Assembly: GCA_016195395.1 (NCBI GenBank)
Contig: JACPZR010000207.1
Location: 1-6,573 of the forward strand
Reading direction: 5' to 3'
Source: Spirochaetia bacterium
GTDB lineage: Bacteria > Spirochaetota > Leptospirae > Leptospirales > Leptonemataceae
Length of the DNA: 6,573 bases
The translations under genes and the position numbers were made by a program. The notes under the pieces were generated by a model that saw only the letters and a program-made list of their open reading frames with translations, did not search any database and was not told the origin of the DNA. Within the stretch, counting starts at the first letter, position 1. Every line of letters begins with the position of its first letter. Below are positions 1 to 5,592 of this stretch, piece after piece.

Positions 1-192
1 AAGACCAACCTGATGGTCTTCATCACTCCGCATATCCTGAACAACCGCGCCGAGGCTGACCGTGTGAGTTCCTACAAACGTCAGGAACAGATCAACGAGG
101 CCCGTTCTCGGCACAACGAAACCCGCCTGTGGCCGCAGCCGAATGCGCCGGAAGGCAGGGAAGAAGAGTTCCGCATCATTGACAAAAAGTGA
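1..192 (+). CDS. gspD: Type II secretion secretin GspD, C-terminal end (5' truncated by window)
   Basis: Frame 1 is open from the first base to the TGA at 190-192 and gives the last 63 residues of a protein whose start lies outside the window. The opening residues KTNLMVFITPHIL match the conserved last beta-strand region of secretins (commonly 'NLMVFIRPTIL'). After it comes a charged tail of about 50 residues (many R, E, Q and N, ending FRIIDKK), as is usual in GspD proteins after the secretin domain. Secretins are outer-membrane multimers forming the exit channel for folded substrates. No domain upstream of this strand can be seen, so the N0-N3 domains cannot be checked. A type IV pilus PilQ would share this motif, but the genes that follow are those of a T2SS, which makes GspD the better call. 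Confidence 0.88.
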   Translation, partial: KTNLMVFITPHILNNRAEADRVSSYKRQEQINEARSRHNETRLWPQPNAPEGREEEFRIIDKK

Positions 193-197
193 TCGGG

Positions 198-228
198 CCG
201 GCGCCGGGATTTTCTCTGTCGGCGCCGG
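198..228 (+). terminator. GC-rich perfect hairpin in the gspD-gspE gap; possible weak terminator or attenuator
   Basis: CCGGCGCCG at 198-206 is exactly complementary to CGGCGCCGG at 220-228, with a 13-base loop (207-219). The stem is 9 bp and all G/C, and starts 5 bases after the gspD stop codon. The bases after it (ATTTGCTTG) are T-rich but do not form a proper T tract, so it is a poor intrinsic terminator. It may instead protect the gspD transcript 3' end or partly attenuate readthrough into gspE. The structure is directly visible; its role is inferred. Confidence 0.4.
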
Positions 229-234
229 ATTTGC

Positions 235-263
235 TTGCATGGAGACCGTTGTTTCGATATACA
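235..263 (+). promoter_or_regulatory. Weak sigma70-like promoter candidate upstream of gspE
   Basis: TTGCAT (235-240) and TATACA (258-263) are separated by 17 bases, the ideal spacing for a housekeeping promoter. They match the -35 and -10 consensus at only 3 of 6 and 4 of 6 positions. The site lies after the gspD hairpin and about 40 bases before gspE, where an internal promoter would make sense. Matches this weak arise by chance, so this is only a candidate. Confidence 0.22.
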
Positions 264-304
264 GGAACTCGGGGCCGCGCACCAAGCGGCCGCCAGGTTA
301 AACA

Positions 305-1978
305 ATGAAAAAGCAGCTGGGCGAACTCCTGTTGGACGAAGGAACGATTTCCCGCGAGGAACTCCAGGACGTCCTGAACATCCAGAAAAAGTCGCCCCTC
401 AAGCTGGGACAGATTCTTGTCAAAAAGGGCCTCGTCACCGAGGACCACATCATGCAGACGCTGGCCCGGCAGTACGGGTTTTCGTTTCAGTCGCGCCTCC
501 AGTTTGCGTACGATGAGAGTTTCCAAGCGATTCCGATCTCTTTGATTGAAAAAGCCCGCATTGTTCCCGTGTCCCGGAGCGGGCGCACAGTGACTGTTGC
601 CGTCCATGATCCCGCGGACCTCCATCCCATGGACGACCTCCGCTCCTGTCTGAAAGAGTACCGCGTGGAGTTTGTCCTGGCCCCGGAACAAGAAATCGTC
701 CGCGTGATCCAGACAGGCTTTGACCAGGCCGCGCAGGCAGCCAAAGAGGTAATGGACGGCATTTCAGAAGAGGAGTATGGCGAGTTTGATGCGTTCAGCG
801 ACACGTCGCTTGACCTTGCGAACGACGCCCCGCTGGTGAAAATGGTGAACGCGATCCTGTCGCAGGGCGTTCAGGAGCGCGCGTCGGACATTCACATAGA
901 ACCGTATGAAAAGGGCGTGCTGGTACGTTACCGTATTGACGGTGTGCTTCACAAGCGCCTTACGCCGCCCAAGGCGATGCATGCCGGGATTGTAACCGTC
1001 ATCAAAGTGAAAGCCAAGCTGAATATTTCCGAGCAGCGTCTTCCACAAGACGGGCGCATTGAACTGAAAGTGGCGGGCAAAGAGGTGGACATCCGCGTTT
1101 CCACCGTGCCTACGCGGCATGGCGAGCGCATCGTCATGCGTCTCTTGAATAAGTCGGACGTAAAATACACGATCGAAACGCTGGGACTCTTTCCCAAAAT
1201 GCAGGCTCAGGTCAAGAAGGCGCTTGAGGAACCCAACGGTATCATTCTCGTCACAGGTCCCACCGGTTCCGGTAAATCTACAACGTTGTATGCTTTCTTA
1301 AATGAATTGAATGACGGCGCCACCAATATCCTGACCGCGGAAGATCCCGTGGAATACGAGATCGAAGGCGTGGGCCAGATGCAGATGCAGGAGAAGATCG
1401 GGCTTACGTTTGCGGCCGCGCTCCGTGCCATGCTCCGACAGGACCCCGATGTGATCATGGTGGGGGAGATGCGGGACGAAGAGACGGCGCGCATCGGCAT
1501 CCAGGCCGCGCTCACGGGCCACTTGGTATTTTCCACACTTCACACAAACGATGCGCCCTCTGCGGTTACGCGTCTGGTGGACATGGGCATTGAACCGTAT
1601 TTGATTACCAGTACCATCCGCGGTGTGCTTGCGCAGCGTTTGGTGCGTGTGATCTGTCCCAACTGCAAAACGGGATACAAGCCCAGTGAGAAGGAACTCG
1701 AAGATTTTGGTGTGAAGGCATCGGAACTGAAGGGCGGGAAACTCTACCGCGGCACGGGCTGCGAAAACTGCGCGAACACGGGTTACCGCGGCCGCGCCGG
1801 GATCTACGAATTTCTTCCCATGGACGACGAGGTGCGCCGGGCGGTGCTCCGCGGCGCTGACTCGGACACGGTGAAGACTGTGGCGGCCAAGCAGGGGATG
1901 CAGACGCTTCTGGACTACGGCCGTGCCAAAGTGGTCGACGGTTTGACCACGATTGAAGAAGTGATGCGCGTTGCGTAG
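305..1978 (+). CDS. gspE: Type II secretion ATPase GspE
   Basis: This 557-residue protein is the cytoplasmic hexameric ATPase that powers pseudopilus assembly. Residues 4-56 form an N-terminal MshEN/T2SSE_N-type region made of two similar 24-residue blocks. An acidic linker (about 147-172) leads into the core, which contains SDIHIEP (194-200). The secretion-ATPase motifs follow in order: Walker [10 protein letters not shown] (318-326), Asp box AEDPVEYEI (345-353), Walker [12 protein letters not shown] (381-391, with GEM where GEI is more common), and His box [14 protein letters not shown] (404-417). A zinc-binding four-cysteine site follows: C451/C454 and C486/C489. Length and architecture are normal for the family. 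ATG 305 is preceded by a modest AGG (295-297), 7 bases away. The stop is 16 bases before gspF. PilB of type IV pili is the nearest alternative, but the downstream pseudopilin set supports GspE. Confidence 0.96.
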   Translation: MKKQLGELLLDEGTISREELQDVLNIQKKSPLKLGQILVKKGLVTEDHIMQTLARQYGFSFQSRLQFAYDESFQAIPISLIEKARIVPVSRSGRTVTVAVHDPADLHPMDDLRSCLKEYRVEFVLAPEQEIVRVIQTGFDQAAQAAKEVMDGISEEEYGEFDAFSDTSLDLANDAPLVKMVNAILSQGVQERASDIHIEPYEKGVLVRYRIDGVLHKRLTPPKAMHAGIVTVIKVKAKLNISEQRLPQDGRIELKVAGKEVDIRVSTVPTRHGERIVMRLLNKSDVKYTIETLGLFPKMQAQVKKALEEPNGIILVTGPTGSGKSTTLYAFLNELNDGATNILTAEDPVEYEIEGVGQMQMQEKIGLTFAAALRAMLRQDPDVIMVGEMRDEETARIGIQAALTGHLVFSTLHTNDAPSAVTRLVDMGIEPYLITSTIRGVLAQRLVRVICPNCKTGYKPSEKELEDFGVKASELKGGKLYRGTGCENCANTGYRGRAGIYEFLPMDDEVRRAVLRGADSDTVKTVAAKQGMQTLLDYGRAKVVDGLTTIEEVMRVA

Positions 1979-1994
1979 CAGGCGGAACTGAACC

Positions 1995-3224
1995 ATGGCT
2001 ATTTTCCGTTACGTTGGGCTCAACCGCAAGGGCAAAGAAGAGAAGGGGATCGTGGACGCCGGTAACGCGGCCTCCGCGCGCCGTATCCTCAAAGGCAAAG
2101 GGCTCTACGTCAAACTTCTCACAGAAGATACTGAGAAGAAAGACCGCGCGCTCTTCCCGTTTCTGACGAACATCCTCTACCGCGTTCCGCGGCGTGACGT
2201 TGGTCTGGTGGCGCGACAGCTGGGAACGCTTTTGTCCGCGGGACTGCCGCTCGACAAGTCGCTTGCGAACATCATTGACCAGACGGAAAACATCTATTTA
2301 AAGAAAGCGTTGATTGAGATCAAGGGGGCCGTTGTCGGCGGGGCATCCTTGGGCGACGCGATGGAAAAGCATCCCGCGATTTTTCCGCCGTTGTACCACA
2401 ACCTGGTCCGCGTGGGCGAGAAAACAGGGACATATGAGATGGCACTCGTCAGCCTTGCCGATTTGGAAGACGCAAACCAGGCGTTGAAGAACAAGATGAC
2501 CACGGCGATGTTCTATCCCATCATCATGCTCTTTCTTCTGGGCGCGATTATGGTGTTTTTGCTGGCCGTTGTGTTTCCGCAGATCCAGACTCTCTTTGTC
2601 CAATTGAATGCGGAGCTTCCGTTGATTACGCGGATCGTGATGGGTGTGTCAGACATCGTTTCGTCGTGGAAGATCGTCATTCCCATGATCGTGGGCGCCG
2701 TGAGTTATTACTTTTTCCAGCGTTGGAAAGCCACGCCGGACGGTCGGATGCGTTTAGAAGGCTTTGTTCTGAAGCAGCCGCTCATTGGATCGCTTGTGCG
2801 GAAGGCGATTCTCGCCCGTTTTTCCCGGAACCTGGGCGTGATGCTCAAGAGCCGTGTTGATCTCATCGTGGCGCTCCAAGTGGTGGCGCGCGTGGTGGAC
2901 CATTCGATTTTTGCCAAAGAAATCGAAGAGGCCATTGCCAAGATCAAAGAGGGTTCTAAAATGACAGAGGCGCTCCGCGACAGTGTCATCGTTACACAGA
3001 TGGTATTCGGGATGCTCGCGGCAGGCGAGATTTCCGACCAAGTGCCGGAAATGGTGCTGAAAATCGCGGACGTTATGGACGACGATGTGGAAGCGTCGGT
3101 TCAGAAATTTTCGTCTATGCTTGAGCCTGCCATGATGGTGGTGATGGGCTTTGTGATTATTGTGATGATGACGGCCATTATGCTGCCCATGTTTAACTTG
3201 ACTAAACAAATGCAGCTTCAGTAA
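1995..3224 (+). CDS. gspF: Type II secretion inner-membrane platform protein GspF
   Basis: A 409-residue polytopic membrane protein of normal GspF length. It starts with the family's typical N-terminus (MAIFRYVGLNRKGKEEKG). It has two repeated T2SSF domains at about 69-191 and 271-393; the first begins LVARQLGTLLSAGLPLDKSL (71-90) and the second, more divergent, has ARFSRNLGVMLKSRVDL (about 274-290). Three hydrophobic segments are visible: about 172-195, 222-241 and 378-400. The charged regions between them would face the cytoplasm and contact GspE. GspF is thought to transmit ATPase motion to pseudopilins being pulled from the inner membrane. The gene follows gspE by 16 bases and has only a weak purine-rich ribosome site (GGCGGA, about 1981-1986), which suggests translational coupling to gspE. 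Confidence 0.96.
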   Translation: MAIFRYVGLNRKGKEEKGIVDAGNAASARRILKGKGLYVKLLTEDTEKKDRALFPFLTNILYRVPRRDVGLVARQLGTLLSAGLPLDKSLANIIDQTENIYLKKALIEIKGAVVGGASLGDAMEKHPAIFPPLYHNLVRVGEKTGTYEMALVSLADLEDANQALKNKMTTAMFYPIIMLFLLGAIMVFLLAVVFPQIQTLFVQLNAELPLITRIVMGVSDIVSSWKIVIPMIVGAVSYYFFQRWKATPDGRMRLEGFVLKQPLIGSLVRKAILARFSRNLGVMLKSRVDLIVALQVVARVVDHSIFAKEIEEAIAKIKEGSKMTEALRDSVIVTQMVFGMLAAGEISDQVPEMVLKIADVMDDDVEASVQKFSSMLEPAMMVVMGFVIIVMMTAIMLPMFNLTKQMQLQ

Positions 3225-3249
3225 TTATCATTAGCGCACCATTTGCAGC

Positions 3250-3254
3250 AGGAG
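3250..3254 (+). promoter_or_regulatory. Strong ribosome binding site of gspG
   Basis: AGGAG lies 8 bases before ATG 3263. It is among the best ribosome sites in the window and serves the major pseudopilin, which must be made in excess of the other pseudopilins. Confidence 0.75.
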
Positions 3255-3262
3255 CAAAAAGT

Positions 3263-3739
3263 ATGACTCATCTTGACCGAATCCGCCGGCGTTTCAGCCT
3301 TTTGAAGAAATCTTCCAGACGGGGTTTGACCCTCGTGGAACTGGCGATTGTTATTGCGATTCTCGGCGTGATCATCGGAATCGTGTATGCCGGCTTGGGC
3401 AATGCGGCCAAAGAAGCCATGAGCGGCGGCAAACAGCTGGCTGTATCCAAAGCCAGCAAGACGCTCCAATTCGCCTGGGACAGATACGAACAGGACAACG
3501 GCCCCTTGGACGACGGCGCCACATTGGAAGCCCTCGTAGAAAAGAAAAAGGCAGCCAAGGAAGACGTTTTCGATCCTTGGAAAAAGCCGTACTTCATCTG
3601 CCGCGACGACAAGGGTGAGCGCCAGATCTGCTCCCTCGGAAAAGACGGCGTCAAAGGCGGCGGCGGGGAAGACCAGGACTTCTTCCTGACAGACGAATCC
3701 AGCTGGCCAGAGTGGCTCAAGCCCTCGTCTAAGAAATAG
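3263..3739 (+). CDS. gspG: Major pseudopilin GspG
   Basis: A 158-residue prepilin-like protein, the main subunit of the periplasmic pseudopilus. A basic 21-residue leader ends RRG, and cleavage by prepilin peptidase is expected at G21|L22. The mature N-terminus LTLVELAIVIAILGVIIG carries the conserved Glu at +5 (E26) and a hydrophobic helix. Leu at +1 is less common than Phe or Met. The C-terminal part has the GspG signature: DPWKKPY (104-110), then SLGKDG (124-129) and GGGGEDQD (132-139), the conserved calcium-binding loop with likely Asp ligands D128, D137 and D139. Two cysteines, C113 and C123, are placed so they could form a disulfide. Start ATG 3263 has a good AGGAG. The calcium loop separates it from type IV pilin PilA. 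It ends 11 bases before gspH. Confidence 0.95.
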   Translation: MTHLDRIRRRFSLLKKSSRRGLTLVELAIVIAILGVIIGIVYAGLGNAAKEAMSGGKQLAVSKASKTLQFAWDRYEQDNGPLDDGATLEALVEKKKAAKEDVFDPWKKPYFICRDDKGERQICSLGKDGVKGGGGEDQDFFLTDESSWPEWLKPSSKK

Positions 3740-3746
3740 CGACCCC

Positions 3747-3799
3747 AAAAATGCGCGCTGGAAGGAAGGGACACAGTCGTTTCACTCCAGCGCGTTTTT
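3747..3799 (+). terminator. Terminator-like inverted repeat overlapping the gspH start codon
   Basis: CGCGCTGGA (3754-3762) is perfectly complementary to TCCAGCGCG (3786-3794), which is immediately followed by TTTTT (3795-3799). AAAAA (3747-3751) can extend the stem by pairing with that T tract, leaving T3752 and G3753 bulged. The loop is 23 bases, and part of it (GAAG 3765-3768 with TTTC 3780-3783) can pair further. This has the form of an intrinsic terminator, and the flanking A5/T5 make it potentially bidirectional. The A of the gspH ATG (3751) lies in the stem. The arms encode Arg-Ala-Gly and Pro-Ala-Arg of the gspH leader peptide. The structure is seen directly; partial termination or attenuation is inferred. 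Confidence 0.5.
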
Positions 3800-4335
3800 C
3801 GTCCCGCCGCGGTCTCACGCTCGTGGAGATGGTCGTAGTGATCGCGGTGATTGGATTATTACTTGGAGTGATGGCATCGATCGGCTCCAACATCGCTCTC
3901 CTCAAAACATCCACAGACGAAGCGGAGATTCTCCGCGACTCACTCGTATTCTCGAGCCGTGCTGCGCTCAAGTCCAATCAGATTGTCTACTTTGAGATCA
4001 ACATCAACGATAACTCGTACCGGGCGTATCGCATGGACAGATCGGAAGCCACCGCAAAAGAAAATGAACTTCTGAAACCGCATTCACTGTCCGTCTTCAA
4101 CGGAATCGTAGCGGTGGCCACAGCCACAGGCAATCGAATCAGCTCCGGCAAAGTAACCGTCCCTTTCTCCCCGGATGGAACGGGTGAAGAGCTTGCCATC
4201 TATATTGGGAACAAACCGTCGATTTCGGCCACGGTGCTCTATTCAAAATACGGGTCGGATGCGCGCGTTGAGAAAAAGGAAGTGACCAAGACTCTTGAAA
4301 ATCCCGGCTGGAAGGAAAACGTTGAGGAATTCTGA
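3751..4335 (+). CDS. gspH: Minor pseudopilin GspH
   Basis: A 194-residue prepilin-like protein, expected in the minor pseudopilin complex near the pseudopilus tip. A basic leader of 21 residues ends SSRRG; predicted cleavage is G21|L22, giving LTLVEMVVVIAVIGLLLGVM with Glu at +5 (E26). The rest resembles the GspH/FimT fold: a helix continuing to SSRAALKSNQIVYFEI (68-83) and strands including KVTVPFSPDGTGEEL (134-148). ATG 3751 is the only usual start that keeps the cleavage site, because an in-frame TAA lies at 3730-3732 and no ATG, GTG or TTG codon occurs in between or later in the leader. No Shine-Dalgarno sequence precedes it (CGACCCCAAAA), so initiation may depend on ribosomes finishing gspG 11 bases upstream. 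Individual GspH sequences diverge strongly; the assignment rests on fold pattern, size and position. Confidence 0.88.
   Translation: MRAGRKGHSRFTPARFSSRRGLTLVEMVVVIAVIGLLLGVMASIGSNIALLKTSTDEAEILRDSLVFSSRAALKSNQIVYFEININDNSYRAYRMDRSEATAKENELLKPHSLSVFNGIVAVATATGNRISSGKVTVPFSPDGTGEELAIYIGNKPSISATVLYSKYGSDARVEKKEVTKTLENPGWKENVEEF
4310..4316 (+). promoter_or_regulatory. Ribosome binding site selecting TTG 4322 as gspI start
   Basis: GGAAGGA lies 5 bases before TTG 4322 and inside the 3' end of gspH. Neither the in-frame TTG at 4295 nor the ATG at 4367 has a comparable site, so this favours TTG 4322 as the gspI start. Confidence 0.55.
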
Positions 4336-4909
4336 CAAACAGAAGCGACTTCGACGCCTGTTCCGGATGCTTTCGGCGGCCAGTCTCCGCACCAGAGCGC
4401 GCACGGGGCTCACGCTGGCTGAAATGGCCATCGCCATGGCCGTTGCCACAATGATGACGGTGCTTGTCACCACTACCGTGTCTGACGGCCTGCGTCTTCA
4501 GGGCGAGGCGGACCGGTTGAGTGTGGCGGTGGCCCTGGCAGAAACTAAACTATCTCAACTATTGAGTAATCCCAACCTTTCCACGTCCAACAACCGCGGC
4601 ACAATGGGAGACGACACCGGGATCTACGCAGGATATACATACGACATCAAGATCACAGAGGAAAAGATCGACCTTGCCAAGTCCGGTGAAACAGGCGAGC
4701 TGAACGCGCTCCCCGTGGGCGACCAGATGCCCGCGGGCGCCACAAACACGGCTGCAAACCCACCAAAGATGGGAGAAAGCACGAAAACGGAAACGGGCGG
4801 CACTGTCGACATTGTCCGGATCGTGGTGAAGATTATCTATCCGCGCGGGCGATCCGGTCCCGGGGAATACCGAGTGGAGACATTCCGCGGGGCGGCGAAA
4901 AAAGAGTGA
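4322..4909 (+). CDS. gspI: Minor pseudopilin GspI, with long internal insert
   Basis: From TTG 4322 this is a 195-residue prepilin-like protein. The very basic leader ends RTRARTG; predicted cleavage is G29|L30, giving LTLAEMAIAMAVATMMTVLV with Glu at +5 (E34). The helix continues into ALAETKLSQLL (71-81), matching the 'LAExKLxxL' pattern of GspI. The end (VDIVRIVVKIIYP, 162-174, and YRVETFR, 183-189) resembles the usual GspI C-terminal strands. Most GspI proteins have about 120-130 residues; the extra length is partly a stretch at about 115-160 rich in G, P, T, A and N. Alternative starts are TTG 4295 (204 residues) and ATG 4367 (180 residues, 14-residue leader); the ribosome site favours 4322. 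It overlaps gspH by 14 bases and shares one base with ATG 4909 of gspJ. GspI is expected to contact GspJ and GspK at the tip. Confidence 0.88.
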   Translation: MRNSDKQKRLRRLFRMLSAASLRTRARTGLTLAEMAIAMAVATMMTVLVTTTVSDGLRLQGEADRLSVAVALAETKLSQLLSNPNLSTSNNRGTMGDDTGIYAGYTYDIKITEEKIDLAKSGETGELNALPVGDQMPAGATNTAANPPKMGESTKTETGGTVDIVRIVVKIIYPRGRSGPGEYRVETFRGAAKKE

Positions 4910-5577
4910 TGAACCGCGGACCACATATGCGCAGGCGGGTCATCGGCGGTCGTTCGTCTTTGCGGGCGGGCTTTACTCTCGTGGAACTTTCCATTGTAAT
5001 CGTGGTTATGTCCGTGCTCTTTACGCTGATGTTCAGTGTGTTTTTCGGCGTGTCGCAGATCACAAAGGAAGCCACACCATCGAGCCGAGCCAAGCAGAAG
5101 GCGCTTCTGGCCCTTGAGATGATGCGTTCCACCGTGAACCAGACCTACTATAACAGGGACATTGACCGTTTGATTTTCCTTGGACGACAGTTGGGGACCG
5201 GGGATACCCGTCGCGACCGTCTCACACTCGCCGCTGTTCACCCGCATTCGGACGCGCTGGGCGTGCCCGCGGTCCGCGAGGTGTCGTTCTATGTAACGGA
5301 AAGCAAAGTGGGAGAAGATACGGGAACTCTCATGCGCAGAGAGGACCAGCTGGTGGACAACAAACCCGGTGAGGGCGGGGCGCACTATCCGGTCATGGAT
5401 AACGTCGTGTCGCTTCAATTCCGCTATTCTTTATCAGGGAAAGAATGGAAGGAAAGTTGGAGCTCCAAAGAGATGCGGCGCGTCCCGCGTTTGGTTCATA
5501 TCATCATGAGAGTGAAGATCGGGCAGAAGACGCACCGGTTTGAAACTCTCGCAGCGCCGGGGCTGTACATCAACTGA
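4909..5577 (+). CDS. gspJ: Minor pseudopilin GspJ
   Basis: A 222-residue prepilin-like protein of normal GspJ size. The leader ends SSLRAG; predicted cleavage is G21|F22, giving FTLVELSIVIVVMSVLFTLM with Glu at +5 (E26). This is the only pseudopilin here with the classical Phe at +1. The C-terminal half shows the GspJ pattern: LMRRED (141-146), a strand DNVVSLQFRY (164-173), tryptophans W180 and W184, then RVPRLVHIIMRV (191-202), in the place of the usual 'LP..V.v.l' strand. GspJ forms a ternary tip complex with GspI and GspK. ATG 4909 overlaps the gspI stop (TGATG), suggesting translational coupling; GTG 4906 one codon upstream is an alternative start. No strong ribosome site is visible. Confidence 0.92.
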   Translation: MNRGPHMRRRVIGGRSSLRAGFTLVELSIVIVVMSVLFTLMFSVFFGVSQITKEATPSSRAKQKALLALEMMRSTVNQTYYNRDIDRLIFLGRQLGTGDTRRDRLTLAAVHPHSDALGVPAVREVSFYVTESKVGEDTGTLMRREDQLVDNKPGEGGAHYPVMDNVVSLQFRYSLSGKEWKESWSSKEMRRVPRLVHIIMRVKIGQKTHRFETLAAPGLYIN

Positions 5578-5582
5578 GGCGC

Positions 5583-5586
5583 AGGA
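5583..5586 (+). promoter_or_regulatory. Ribosome binding site supporting GTG start of gspK
   Basis: AGGA lies 6 bases before GTG 5593. The nearby TTG at 5591 is in another frame and is followed at once by TGA, so GTG 5593 is the supported start. Confidence 0.6.
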
Positions 5587-5592
5587 ATCATT

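Noticed and set aside
235..516. A 93-codon + strand frame starting in the gspD-gspE gap and running into gspE
   Set aside because: Most of it overlaps the conserved MshEN-type region of gspE in another frame; composition is low-information and no good ribosome site precedes its ATG.
1298..1996. A 232-codon open frame on the - strand opposite the 3' half of gspE
   Set aside because: It lies fully antisense to well-conserved gspE motifs, its product is His/Arg-rich with no recognisable domain, and long antisense frames are common opposite GC-rich genes.
305..3739. Reading this as a type IV pilus locus (pilB, pilC, pilA) rather than T2SS
   Set aside because: The ATPase and platform protein are ambiguous alone, but the GspG calcium loop, four further pseudopilins and the GspK-specific insert domain are T2SS features.
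3218..3774. Two antisense open frames (176 and 168 codons) opposite gspG
   Set aside because: They mirror the gspG coding sequence, overlap each other in different frames and have no ribosome site or domain to support them.
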